64,000 bases of DNA, taken from CADEEN01 sp963840805 (GTDB taxonomy: Bacteria; Pseudomonadota; Gammaproteobacteria; Burkholderiales; Burkholderiaceae_C). The stretch covers positions 248,001 through 312,000 of the forward strand of contig CAWJAJ010000016.1 in NCBI GenBank assembly GCA_963840805.1, written 5' to 3'. Both the position numbers and the translations under genes were made by a program. Of this stretch, positions 25,213-35,166 are shown piece by piece. The notes below the pieces were generated by a model, which searched no databases, had not been told where the DNA came from, and saw only the letters and a program-made list of their open reading frames with translations. The number at the start of each line of letters is the position of its first letter. Within the stretch, counting starts at the first letter, position 1.

Positions 25213-25889
25213 GCGACACCGTGCCGATCCGCATGATGGTGGTCGACGACCACACGCTGTTTCGCCGCGGCCTGAACGCGCTGCTCGGCGCCGATGCGCG
25301 GTTCCATGTGGTGGCCGAAGCGGCCGATGCCGGCGAGGCGCAGCGCATCGCGGCCGAGGTACGGCCCGACGTGATCCTGCTCGACAACCACCTGCCCGGC
25401 GTCAACGGCGTCGACGCCCTGCCCGGCTTGCGCGAGGCTGCGCCCGACGCGCAGGTGCTGATGCTCACGGTCAGCGAGGACGAGGCCGACCTCGCCGCGG
25501 CACTGCGCGGCGGCGCCCGCGGCTACCTGCTCAAGACCGTCGACAGCGACGTGCTGGCCACCGCGATCGTGCGCGCGATGCGCGGCGAGTCGACCTTGAG
25601 CCCCGAGATGAGCGGGAAACTGGTCGCAGCCTTCCAGGCCGCCAACAGCAATCCCACGGCGGCAGCGACAGCGGAGCCGGAATCCATCGCCGACCCGATC
25701 CGCACGCTGTCGCCGCGCGAGCACGAAATCATCATGCTGATCGCGCAGGGCGCCAGCAACAAGGAGATCGCACGCACGCTCGGCATCGCCGAGACGACGG
25801 TGAAGATCCACGTGCAGCACATCCTGCGCAAGCTCAACCTCAGCTCGCGCGTGCAGGCCGCGGTCTACGCCAGCGGGCGCATGGCCTGA
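25209..25889 (+). CDS. narL: NarL-type response regulator
   Basis: 226 residues. Receiver domain with acidic pocket D13/D14, phospho-acceptor D59 (VILLDNHLPG) and K in GYLLKTV; a linker of about 30 residues rich in Ala/Thr; C-terminal LuxR/NarL helix-turn-helix (LSPREHEIIMLIAQGASNKE ... TVKIHVQHILRKLN). Partner of the sensor upstream, to which it is translationally coupled. Expected to adjust respiratory genes to nitrate/nitrite. Its end overlaps the convergent RlmN-like gene by 25 bp. Confidence 0.92.
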   Translation: MSDTVPIRMMVVDDHTLFRRGLNALLGADARFHVVAEAADAGEAQRIAAEVRPDVILLDNHLPGVNGVDALPGLREAAPDAQVLMLTVSEDEADLAAALRGGARGYLLKTVDSDVLATAIVRAMRGESTLSPEMSGKLVAAFQAANSNPTAAATAEPESIADPIRTLSPREHEIIMLIAQGASNKEIARTLGIAETTVKIHVQHILRKLNLSSRVQAAVYASGRMA

Positions 25890-26953
25890 GCTGAGCTGCA
25901 GATGGTTGTCTTTCGCTCGTTTCGTCGAGGTTCGTTGTTCGCGTTGCCTGCCGGCAGGCGCGCCCGCAACTGGCCGCAGCCGGCATCGACGTCCTGCCCG
26001 GCCGACTGACGCAGCTTGGTCAGCACGCCGCGCTGGTGCAGCGCGCGTGCCATCGCCGCCGCACGGGCCGCGCTCGGCCGCTCGAAGGCCAGCCCGTCGA
26101 CGCGGTTGTACGGGATCAGGTTCATCAGCGCGTACTTGCCTGCCAGCAGCGCGACGATGCCGTCGACCTCGTCGTCACCGTCGTTGATGCCGTCGAGCAG
26201 CGTCCACTGGTACTGGATCGGGTAGCCGCTGGCGCGTGCATAGCGCTCGCCGGCGGCCACCAGGTCGGCCGGATCGATGCGCGGCGCGCGTGGCAGCAAC
26301 TCGGCGCGCAGGGCGGGCTTGCTGGTGTGCAGCGACAGCGCCAACGCCGGCCTGACGCGGCCCACCGGCAGCTTCATCAATCGCTCGAACACGCGCTCGT
26401 CGCCCACCGTCGACAACACGATGTTCTTGTGGCCGATGGCGCCCTCGTTGCCGAGCAGCTCGATGGCTTCCATCACGTTGTCGAGGTTGTGCGCCGGCTC
26501 GCCCATGCCCATCAACACCACCTTCCTGACCGGCCGCAGCGTGCGCGCCAGCGCGACCTGCGCCACGATCTCGGCGCTGCCGAGCTGGCGCGCAGGCCGC
26601 CCTGGCCGGTCATGCAGAACACGCAGCCGACCGCGCAGCCGACCTGCGTCGACACGCACAGCCCGCCGCGCGGCAGCAGCACGCTCTCGACCGTCTGGCC
26701 GTCGGCCAGCTCGACCAGCAGGCGCACCGAGCCGTCCGCGGCCGGGTGTTCGGAGCGCAGCCGTGCCAGCCCGGCGAGTTCTTCGACGAGTGCAGGCAGT
26801 GCTTCGCGCAGCGCCTGCGGCAGGTAAGTCCTCGAGGCGGCGGCGGCCGCTCGCCTGCGGCCGCGCCTGCGCCCAGCAGCGCAGCACATGAGCCTCGTGG
26901 CCGGGGTTGGCGCCGAGGCTCGTCAGGCGCTGGCGGATGTGGTCGATGCGCAT
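25865..26953 (-). CDS. RlmN/Cfr-like radical SAM RNA methyltransferase (two frameshifts)
   Basis: About 362 residues. The radical SAM motif is CAVGCVFCMTGQGG (CxxxCxxC), preceded by LCVSTQVG; later RlmN-type motifs are KVVLMGMGEPAHNLDNV, LALSLHTSKPALR, YQWTLLDGINDGDDEV and the catalytic C-terminal cysteine in QDVDAGCGQLRA. RlmN methylates A2503 of 23S rRNA and A37 of some tRNAs. The sequence departs from housekeeping RlmN (GQGGL in place of the usual GKQGF), so it may be the paralogue common in betaproteobacteria. Breaks lie near 26830 and 26595. Start ATG 26953 (MRIDHIRQRLTSLGANPGHE). Confidence 0.82.
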   Translation of the reverse strand: MRIDHIRQRLTSLGANPGHEAHVLRCWAQARPQASGRRRLEDLPAAGAARSTACTRRRTRRAGTAALRTPGRGRLGAPAGRAGRRPDGRERAAAARRAVRVDAGRLRGRLRVLHDRPGRPARQLGSAEIVAQVALARTLRPVRKVVLMGMGEPAHNLDNVMEAIELLGNEGAIGHKNIVLSTVGDERVFERLMKLPVGRVRPALALSLHTSKPALRAELLPRAPRIDPADLVAAGERYARASGYPIQYQWTLLDGINDGDDEVDGIVALLAGKYALMNLIPYNRVDGLAFERPSAARAAAMARALHQRGVLTKLRQSAGQDVDAGCGQLRARLPAGNANNEPRRNERKTTICSSAQAMRPLA

Positions 26954-26993
26954 GATCGCCGCGGCACGGCCCGCCGGTCGCGGAGAGACAGGC

Positions 26994-28251
26994 TCAACGA
27001 GCGGGCGCCGTTGCTGCAGGCTGCGCGGCCGCACGCTCATCGATCGGATGCGGGTGCCAGCCCAACACCGCCAGCATCACCATGAAGCCCACGACATAGG
27101 CGACGGCAATGTGCCAGCCCGCCTTGAGCCAGGCCCATACCGATCGAGCCTCCGGGAAGATGCTCGATATCGCGACGCCGGCCGACGAGCCGAACCAGAT
27201 CATCGAGCCCCCGAAGCCCACGGCATACGCCAGGAAGCCCCAGTCGTAGCCGTCCTGACGAATGGCCAGCGCCGTGAGCGGAATGTTGTCGAACACCGCC
27301 GAAATGAAACCCAGCCCGAGCGCGGTCGGCCACGATGCCGACGGCAGGTGCTCGCACCGGCATCAGCGACGCGCACCACACCAGCGCGAGCAGGAAGATG
27401 CTGCCCTTGAACGCCCCCGGCAGCAGGCTCCAGTCGGGCTGCGAATCGGCGCCGTCACCAGGATGGCGACCAGCACCGCGGTACCGATCACCGGAAACTG
27501 GCCGAGCACATCCGGCGCATTCAGGTTGAACCAGACATTGGCGCCAATGGCGGCCAGCAGGATGAAGGCGACGATGCCCAGGCGCACGCCATGCACGTGT
27601 TCCCCGCGGCGTGTCGTCGCGCTGGATCGGCTGGTAATCGTGCTGCTTCATCGCGGCGATCGAACCGAAGATCATCAGCGCCACGAAGCCCCCGATGTAG
27701 GCTTCGAGCACCCACAGCGGGTTGGCGCCGGCGATCCACATCATCGTGGTCGTCGTGTCGCCGACCACGCTGCCCGGCGCCGCCGGCATTGGAGGCCGCG
27801 ACGATGGCCGCGATGATAGCCGATGTGGACGCGCCGCTTGAACAGCCCCGAAGCGATCGTGCCGCCGATCATCGCGGCGGCGATGTTGTCGAGAAAGCCC
27901 GACATCACGAACACGATGACCAACAGCAGGAAGCCGCCCTTCCAGTCGTCCGGCAACAAGTGGGGCAGCTTGTCAGTGAAGTGGCTGCGCTCGAAGTGGT
28001 TCGCCAGCAGCGCAAATCCCAGCAGCAGACCGAGCAGATTGGCAAGCGTCACCCACTCGTGGCCCGCATGCGCCAGACAGCCCCGGCAAGCCCGCGCCCG
28101 TCTTGAAGCCCGTGAACGACAAGCTGGTACAGCGTGATGACCAAATGCGCCGGTCAGCGCCACCTGCAGCGTGTGATGGTGAAACAGTCGCGACGCCGAG
28201 CAGCGTCAGCGCGAACAGCATGAAGTCGATCGGAATGCCAAAGACCATCAT
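26994..28251 (-). CDS. NhaD-like ion transporter of the IT superfamily (multiple frameshifts)
   Basis: About 415 residues after mental repair; start MMVFGIPIDFMLFALTLLGV. Recognisable blocks in order: LANLLGLLLGFALLANHFER, VIVFVMSGFLDNIAAAMIGG, GDTTTTMMWIAGANPLWVLE, GIVAFILLAAIGANVWFNLN, SLLPGAFKGSIFLLALVWC, FDNIPLTALAIRQDGYDW and GFGGSMIWFGSSAGVAIS. The paired DNI and GGS/GDTT motifs are typical of NhaD-type sodium/proton antiporters and related IT-superfamily permeases. At least six frame changes occur (near 28180, 28140, 28085, 27815, 27600, 27440 and 27335), so this is either badly resolved sequence or a decaying gene. Confidence 0.65.
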
Positions 28252-28397
28252 CGCGACGTCTCCTTGAACGGGGTCTTCTTGTCGGAGCCGAGCCATTCTA
28301 GGTTCGGCAATGCGCACGACCCTCGCTCGCCGAACCGAGCAAACCCTGAGTGGGCAAAGACACCCATCGCACCCGCACCGGGGGCGCCGCGGCTGTA

Positions 28398-28904
28398 CTA
28401 CGCCTGATCGCGAGGGCTCTCCGCTGCCGGCCCCAACAGGCGATCGAGCTTGTCCTCGATCTCGCCGACGTAGGCCGAGAGCGAGCGTGTCGATTCCGCC
28501 AGCATCTCCCGCAGTCGTTGCTCGGAGGTCTCGATGCGCTCGCCCAGTTCACGCGTTTCGGACGCGCGCTGTGCCTCGAGCCTGCGCAACTCGCCGTCGA
28601 GAAACGCGCGCATCTCGGTAAAGCGCGAGGCTTCGGCCTTGTCGGCCAGCTCGCGATGGGCCTTCAACTCCTTGGCATAGCGCCGTGCCTCGAGGATGAC
28701 GCCCGCTTGCTGGAACAGGATGTAGACGAGGAACAGGCCGCTGATGAAGCCGGTGACGACCAGCATGATCAGGCCCAGTGGCGCCTGGACCGCCGTGAAT
28801 CCCAGCGACAGCGCGGTCGGCGCCGTGAACGCGGCCCAGTTCAGCAGCGCGAACGCCGCCAGCAGGGCCAACGCCGCAACAAGCAGGAAATTACGGAAGT
28901 TCAT
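28398..28904 (-). CDS. LapA-domain (DUF1049-like) membrane protein
   Basis: 168 residues. Two membrane helices (about 5-25 and 38-65, LLVAALALLAAFALLNWAAF and LGLIMLVVTGFISGLFLVYI) separated by TALSLGFTAVQAPLG, the LapA-domain pattern, followed by a cytoplasmic coiled coil (about 75-150). E. coli LapA works in lipopolysaccharide homeostasis, but LapA-domain proteins with long coiled-coil tails are poorly characterised. Its ATG overlaps the stop of the DUF3014 gene (ATGA-type), indicating one operon. Confidence 0.75.
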   Translation of the reverse strand: MNFRNFLLVAALALLAAFALLNWAAFTAPTALSLGFTAVQAPLGLIMLVVTGFISGLFLVYILFQQAGVILEARRYAKELKAHRELADKAEASRFTEMRAFLDGELRRLEAQRASETRELGERIETSEQRLREMLAESTRSLSAYVGEIEDKLDRLLGPAAESPRDQA

Positions 28905-29732
28905 CGCTTCTCCTCACCCCCTGCCGTGACGAGCCGGCGGATCTCGGCCAGCCTGGCCTTGATGCGGCGCTGGTTGACGGGCCCCATGCGCAGCAGCGTC
29001 TTCTGGCCGGACGACAGTGCCTGCAGCGCGCGGATCGTCGAACTCGTAGAGCACCCACGGTCGCTCGGGCTGCAGCGGCCCGTTGATCACCGGCAGGTGA
29101 ACTTTCAGCGGCCCGCTCACCTCCGGCGTCGCGAGCAACTGATCGATCACTTCGACCAACCGGTCGTTGAAATAGCGGTTCGGGTAGCCGATGTCCTCGT
29201 ACGCCTGCTGCAGCTGCGGGTACAGCCGTGCATACAGCGCGACCATCCGGCGCAGATCGACCGCTTCGATGGCCAGCAGGTACGGCGTGTAGCGCAGTCC
29301 GTTATCGGCGCTGATGATCTCGGCGCCGTCGCGCCGCTCGACCATGAAGCGCCCGCCGGCCGGGTTGACGGGCCATGACGAGGCCGGCGCGTGCGTCCGA
29401 CCGAGGTTGTCGACCGTGGCGACGAAACGGCGCGGAAAATCCTGCAACTGGAACAGCGACAGCACCGCCTTGCGCCCGAACAGTTCGGCGAGCGCAGCGT
29501 CCAGGACGAGCGGTGCCGCCGGTGCCTCGGCCGCGACCGCTTGGTCGATCGGGTGCAGGATCGCTGCCGACGCGGCGGGCGCCTGCGAGGCGGGCGCGGC
29601 AGCCGGCACCGGCACCGGCGCCGTGACCGTCGCCACCGGCGCCGCGGACTGCCCCTGCCACCACAGCCAGAAGCCGGCCGCGGCCAATCCCAGTGCCGCC
29701 GTCGCGGCGAGCGCGTATGTCGTTGTCTTCAC
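28901..29732 (-). CDS. DUF3014-domain membrane-anchored protein (one frameshift)
   Basis: About 276 residues. GTG start at 29732 with an AAAGG site; one membrane helix (YALAATAALGLAAAGFWLWW), an Ala/Pro-rich linker, then the DUF3014 domain (LSLFQLQDFPRRFVATVDNL, NGLRYTPYLLAIEAVDLRRM, YPNRYFNDRLVEVIDQLL). Near 29035 one base is gained or lost; the alternative frame continues with ALQALSSGQKTLLRMGPVNQ and ends in GGEEKR at 28901, overlapping the LapA-domain gene. Unknown function; probably envelope-associated. Confidence 0.75.
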
Positions 29733-29884
29733 GGTGGAGCCTTTCTGGAGCGGCGGGCGATCGACGCGATCGGCGCGGCGTGCCGGCAGCCGCGAACAAG
29801 AGCAGGTCGATGCCACGGCCTCGGCCTGAAGTTACACCAAGCACCGCGCGGAGATGTATCGAAAATCGCGGCGCCCTGCCGCGC

Positions 29885-30115
29885 TCACGCGCTGCGCACG
29901 CGCACCACGCCGTCGCCGACCGCCACGGCATCGCCCGCGCGCAGCTTGCGCCCGCGGCGCGTCTCGACCTCGCCGTTGACGCGCACGCCGCCACTGGCAA
30001 TCAAGACCTTTGCGGCGCCGCCGCTGGCCGACAGGCCGCTGGCCTTGAGCAGCGCGTCGAGCGTGATGTGCTCGCCGCGCAGAGCGAAGTCGACCGGGTC
30101 CATGCGTGGCGGCAT
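29885..30115 (-). CDS. S4-domain RNA-binding protein (YbcJ-like)
   Basis: 76 residues from ATG 30115 (MPPRMDPVDFALRGEHITLD); ATG 30103 is an alternative. A single S4 fold: ITLDALLKASGLSASGGAAK, VLIASGGVRVNGEVETRRGR, KLRAGDAVAVGDGVVRV. Such free-standing S4 proteins bind structured RNA (ribosome or tRNA). It lies 2 bp after the stop of the S-formylglutathione hydrolase gene, so it is transcribed with the formaldehyde genes. Confidence 0.85.
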   Translation of the reverse strand: MPPRMDPVDFALRGEHITLDALLKASGLSASGGAAKVLIASGGVRVNGEVETRRGRKLRAGDAVAVGDGVVRVRSA

Positions 30116-30117
30116 CG

Positions 30118-30963
30118 TCAGTCGGCCAACGCCGCGGCATGCCAGCGCAAATGGTCTTCGACGAACGACGGCGATGAAGTAGTAGCCGTGGTCGTAGCCG
30201 GCGTGGCGGCGCAGCGTCAGTGGCTGGCCCGCCGCGCGGCAGGCGGCTTCGAAGCGGTCGATGTGCAGTTGCTCGTCGAGGTAGGCGTCGTCCAGCCCCT
30301 GGTCGACCAGCAGCGGCGGCAGCCGCGCGCCAGCTTCGATCAATGCGGTCGCGTCGTGCGCCGCCCAGGCCGCACGGTCGTCGCCGAGGTAGCCACGGAA
30401 GGCCTTGATGCCCCAGGGGCACAGCGACGGCGCGGCGATCGGCGCGAACGCCGTGACGCTGCGGTACAGGCCCGGGTGGCGCAGCGCCAGTGTCAACGCG
30501 CCATGGCCGCCCATCGAATGGCCGAACACCGACATCGCGCCGACGCGCAGCGGGAAGTGCTCGGCCAGCAGCGCCGGCAGCTCCTGCGTCAGGTAGCTCT
30601 CCATGCGCCAGCGGCGCGCCCACGGCTCGCGTGTCGCATCGAGGTAGAAGCCGGCGCCGTGGCCGAAGTCCCAGCTCGCGTCGGCCCCTTCGATGCCGCT
30701 GCCGCGCGGGCTGGTGTCGGGCATCACCAGCATCAAGCCCAGTTCGGCGGCCACGCGCTGCGCGCCGGCCTTGATCGCGAAGGTTTCCTCGGTGCAGGTC
30801 AGCCCGGCCAGCCAGAACAGCACCGGCACCGGCCCGTGCTCGGCCTGCGGCGGCAGGTAGGTGCCGAAGCGCATCGGCAGCCCGATCGCGTCGGACGCAT
30901 GGCGGTGGAAGCCTTGCACGCCGCCGAACGAGGCGTGCTCGGCAAAGGTCTTCAGCGCCGCCA

Positions 30964-30964
<1 letters not shown>
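30118..30964 (-). CDS. fghA: S-formylglutathione hydrolase (one frameshift near the end)
   Basis: About 282 residues, esterase D family. Serine nucleophile in the elbow GHSMGGHGALT; acid in the VDQGLDDAYL region; catalytic histidine in the GYDHGYYFI motif. It hydrolyses S-formylglutathione to formate and glutathione, the second step of glutathione-dependent formaldehyde oxidation. An extra base near 30170 shifts the frame after YYFIA; the repaired end reads SFVEDHLRWHAAALAD and stops at 30118. Its start codon overlaps the stop of adhC (TGATG). Confidence 0.9.
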
Positions 30965-32070
<1,106 letters not shown>

Positions 32071-32141
32071 CGGTGGACTCCAGGCAGTGAGCCGCGAGGG
32101 TAATGCATGCTTCGCGGCGCCCGCTCGATCGCGCCGCGGCG

Positions 32142-32480
32142 TCAGGCCTGCCAGACGCCGTAGCCGCGCTCGCGCAAGCCGATCGCCAGCTCGACTTCCA
32201 TCTCCCGCGCGGCCTCGTAGGGCATCGGGTTGTAGACCTCGTAGAGCGCCGGCAGCAGGCGCAACCCGTAGCGCGACACGAAGCGATTGGCCTGCACGCC
32301 GGCCATGTGTCGGTCGAAGCGCAAGTCGGGGTCCAGGCCGGTCATGCCGACGTAGACGAAGGGTTTGCCGAGCTGGTAGTCGGGATTGGCCTTGCGGAAA
32401 CTCGGCTCGTTCCATACCAGGTCGGACAACTGCACCACGTAGACGTGATGGTGATGGCGGCTGCGCCGCTGCGAGGGCAT
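32142..32480 (-). CDS. GIY-YIG-like nuclease-fold protein
   Basis: 112 residues from ATG 32480 (MPSQRRSRHHHHVYVVQLSD). The pattern VYVVQL ... FVYVGMTGLDPDLRFDRHMA resembles the GIY-YIG core with the second motif YVG-T and an R/H helix. It is short, with a histidine-rich N-terminus. The conserved metal-binding Glu may be E in EAAREMEVELAIGLRERG. No partner gene is evident. Catalytic activity cannot be judged by eye. Confidence 0.6.
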   Translation of the reverse strand: MPSQRRSRHHHHVYVVQLSDLVWNEPSFRKANPDYQLGKPFVYVGMTGLDPDLRFDRHMAGVQANRFVSRYGLRLLPALYEVYNPMPYEAAREMEVELAIGLRERGYGVWQA

Positions 32481-32513
32481 GGGGGGGTGGCGTGATCGGG
32501 CGAAGGGGGCGAT

Positions 32514-32933
32514 ATGGCGGATGACGGACTGCAGCGTTTCGTACAGGCGCAAGACCGCGTCGACGCCAGTGTCCGCGATGAGCTGGCGGCGGGCCGCAAG
32601 CGCAGCCACTGGATGTGGTTCGTCTTTCCCCAACTCAAGGGGCTCGGACACAGCGAGACCGCGCAGTATTACGGCATCGCGTCGCGCCGGGAGGCCGCTG
32701 CGTACTGGCGACACCCGGCGCTCGGCCCGCGCCTGCGGCAATGCACCGCGCTCGTGCTGGCCACGCGAGGCAAGAGCGCCCGCGACATCTTCGGCACCCC
32801 GGACGAATTGAAGTTCCACTCCTGCATGACGCTGTTTGCGGCGATCGCGCCGGACGAGCCGCTGTTCGAGAAGGCCTTGGCACGCTTCTTCGGCGGCCAG
32901 CCCGACGGGCGAACGCTCGCGCTGTTGCGCTGA
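32514..32933 (+). CDS. DUF1810 family protein
   Basis: 139 residues, start MADDGLQRFVQAQDRVDASV. DUF1810 hallmarks: SHWMWFVFPQLKGLGHSETA, YYGIASRREAAAYWRHPALG and SARDIFGTPDELKFHSCMTL. Widely distributed, single-domain, helical; function unknown. Divergent from the GIY-YIG-like gene, with 33 bp between start codons. Confidence 0.85.
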   Translation: MADDGLQRFVQAQDRVDASVRDELAAGRKRSHWMWFVFPQLKGLGHSETAQYYGIASRREAAAYWRHPALGPRLRQCTALVLATRGKSARDIFGTPDELKFHSCMTLFAAIAPDEPLFEKALARFFGGQPDGRTLALLR

Positions 32934-33013
32934 CCGAACGCTGCGCCGGGACACCGCCACGGCGGCCTTCGATTCGGGTACGCTGTCGCGAGATCAAATC
33001 CTGCGAGATCGCG

Positions 33014-33313
33014 ATGAGTCGCCACCACGCCAACCTGATCCGATCGATCTTCCACGATCCGCCCAGCGGCAACGTGCATTGGCGCGAGATCGAATCGCTG
33101 TTGAAGCATGTCGGCGCAGACCTGGAACCGCTGTCCGGCGCGCGCATCCGCGTCACGCTCAACCGCATGGAAAGCGTGCTGCACCGGCCGCACCACAGCA
33201 ACGTGCTCGATACGAACTCGCTGGTGCACCTGCGCGGATTCCTCGCACGCGCCGGCGTCACGCCGTCGCTGTACGAGGCCCGGGAGGCGGGGGCCAGCCC
33301 GGACGCGCACTGA
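33014..33313 (+). CDS. HicA-like small protein without visible HicB
   Basis: 99 residues (MSRHHANLIRSIFHDPPSGN). The stretch VHWREIESLLKHVGADLEPL, then GARIRVTLN and a VLHRPHHSNVLD segment resembles the HicA mRNA-interferase fold (double-stranded RNA binding with a conserved His). No HicB-type antitoxin follows within the next hundred bases; the next gene is on the opposite strand. It may therefore be an orphan or a domesticated family member found in many proteobacteria. Assignment is by pattern only. Confidence 0.6.
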   Translation: MSRHHANLIRSIFHDPPSGNVHWREIESLLKHVGADLEPLSGARIRVTLNRMESVLHRPHHSNVLDTNSLVHLRGFLARAGVTPSLYEAREAGASPDAH

Positions 33314-33333
33314 TCCGGCCGATGTTCGCGTGT

Positions 33334-33816
33334 TCAGAACACCAGCGCGACGACGAAGATGCCGATCATCGTGAACGCGATGCCGACCTTGGCCGCCAGG
33401 CCGGCCATGATGCCGAGCCACGTCGCGACGCCGACCTTGACCGCCTGCCGGTGATCCTTGCGCGCCAGGTATTCACCGGCGGCCGCGCCGACCAACGGCA
33501 TGAACAACACGCCGACGAGGCCCATGAACAGGCCGACCACCGTGCCCAGTGCGGCACCGATGATCGCCTGCCGGCTGGCGCCGGCCCGGCGCGCGCCGAG
33601 CAGGCCAGCAACGTAGTCCAGCCCCCAGGCCAGCAGCGCCAGCACGCCGACCGCCGCGACGCTGCCCCAGCCGACGCGGGTGAACCCGTCGATCCATGCG
33701 CCGAGCACGATGCCGGCCAGCACGAACAGCGTACCGGGCAGCGCCGGCAGCACGGTGCCGGCGACGCCGGCGACGATCAGTGCCACGCTTGCGATCCACC
33801 ACAGGACATCGACCAT
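33334..33816 (-). CDS. DUF456 family membrane protein
   Basis: 160 residues, four to five membrane helices. DUF456 features: LIVAGVAGTVLPALPGTLFV near the start and the Gly-rich loop IIGAALGTVVGLFMGLVGVL followed by FMPLVGAAAGEYLA. ATG 33816 chosen (MVDVLWWIASVALI); the open frame extends 11 codons further without support. Function unknown, likely inner membrane. Confidence 0.85.
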   Translation of the reverse strand: MVDVLWWIASVALIVAGVAGTVLPALPGTLFVLAGIVLGAWIDGFTRVGWGSVAAVGVLALLAWGLDYVAGLLGARRAGASRQAIIGAALGTVVGLFMGLVGVLFMPLVGAAAGEYLARKDHRQAVKVGVATWLGIMAGLAAKVGIAFTMIGIFVVALVF

Positions 33817-34000
33817 CACGGCCTTTCTTCGGCGTACCAGCCCACGCACATGACGGCCGCGCGGCGGACTTCAAGCCCGAGGCAGCGTGCAGCAGGGATT
33901 TTCGCGGCGTCCCAGCGCGCTGGCGTCGATTACGCGCACACTGCGCAGTCCGCGCCGGGCTGATTCCGGCGCATTGGATCCGAACCCGAAGGAAGCGACG

Positions 34001-34978
34001 ATGATGAAATCCTGGTCGATGGCGGTGCTGGTGGCGGCCCTGGCTGTCGCGTTGGTGCCCTCCGTGTCCGAGGCCAAGCGGCTCGGCGGCGGCAAGTCCT
34101 ACGGCATGCAGCGCACGACGCCCGACAAGGCCGCGCCGAGCCCGGCGGCGACGCCGGCGACACCGGCCGCACCGGCGGCGACACCCAACGTACCGGGCAC
34201 GCCGGCGACTGCCGCCGCCGCGGCGCCCAAGCGTTCGTGGATGGGGCCGATCGCCGGCCTCGCGGCCGGGTTGGGCCTGGCGGCGCTGTTCAGCCACTTC
34301 GGCATGGGCGAGGGCCTCGCGAACTTCGTCATGCTGGCATTGCTGGCGTTCGCCGCCGTGTTCGTGATCCGCCTGCTGGTGCGCCGCTTTGCCGGCGGCA
34401 GCATGCAGGCCCGGCCGCTGGCGATGGCCGGCGGCGGGCCCGCCGGGCATACCGCGGCACCGCCACGCTTCGTCGATGAGCGGCCGGGCATGCAGCCGGT
34501 GCAGCAGCGCGAAGCCCTGGCGCCCGTGATCGGCTCCGATCTGAAGCCGCCGCTGGCCGTGCCGGGCGTGTCTGCAGCCGCCGCCGCAACCACCGGCCCG
34601 ACGCTGCCGGCCGGCTTCGACAGCGCAGCGTTCGAGCGCCTGGCCAAGATGATCTTCATCCGACTGCAGGCCGCCAACGACAGCGCCGACCTGAACGACC
34701 TGCGCACGTTCACGACGCCGGAGCTGTTCGCCGCACTGCGCCTCGAACTGCAGGAGCGCGGCGGGGTCGCGCAGCAGACCGACGTCGAGAAAGTCGACGC
34801 CACGCTGATCGACTACGCCGAGGAAGGTGACCGCCAGGTCGTCAGCGTGCGCTTCCAGGGGCTGGTGCGCGAAGAAACCGGCGCCGAAGCGACGCCGTTC
34901 GACGAGGTCTGGCACCTCGTGAAGCCGGTCGACGACAGCCGCGCCTGGGCCATCGCCGGCATCCAGCAGCGGCAATGA
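34001..34978 (+). CDS. Tim44-like domain protein
   Basis: 325 residues. Signal peptide (MMKSWSMAVLVAALAVALVP), a low-complexity Ala/Pro/Thr linker, two membrane helices (IAGLAAGLGLAALFSHFGMG and NFVMLALLAFAAVFVIRLLV) and a C-terminal Tim44-like domain (FERLAKMIFIRLQAANDSAD, LRTFTTPELFAALRLELQER, FDEVWHLVKPVDDSRAWAIA). Such proteins occur across proteobacteria and bind lipids or membranes; the exact role is not known. The ATG follows GGAAGCGACG. Confidence 0.83.
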   Translation: MMKSWSMAVLVAALAVALVPSVSEAKRLGGGKSYGMQRTTPDKAAPSPAATPATPAAPAATPNVPGTPATAAAAAPKRSWMGPIAGLAAGLGLAALFSHFGMGEGLANFVMLALLAFAAVFVIRLLVRRFAGGSMQARPLAMAGGGPAGHTAAPPRFVDERPGMQPVQQREALAPVIGSDLKPPLAVPGVSAAAAATTGPTLPAGFDSAAFERLAKMIFIRLQAANDSADLNDLRTFTTPELFAALRLELQERGGVAQQTDVEKVDATLIDYAEEGDRQVVSVRFQGLVREETGAEATPFDEVWHLVKPVDDSRAWAIAGIQQRQ

Positions 34979-35166
34979 ATCGCTGCACGCGCCACGGGCG
35001 TGTGCAGTGCGCGTGAGCCCCGAGTCCCGCGGCCGACGCCGACCGAGGCCCGCGCTTCGCGCACATGGATCACATGGCCGGTGGGCGCGGTCTGACCGTG
35101 CACCTTGCCGCGCTTGATCAGCCGACGACAGGTTGAATTGACCCGCTGCGGTCCCACCTGCACCGG

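Noticed and set aside
32103..33420. Possible HicB or other antitoxin gene near the HicA-like protein
   Set aside because: No short frame next to it on either strand resembles HicB or another antitoxin; neighbours are DUF1810 and DUF456 genes.
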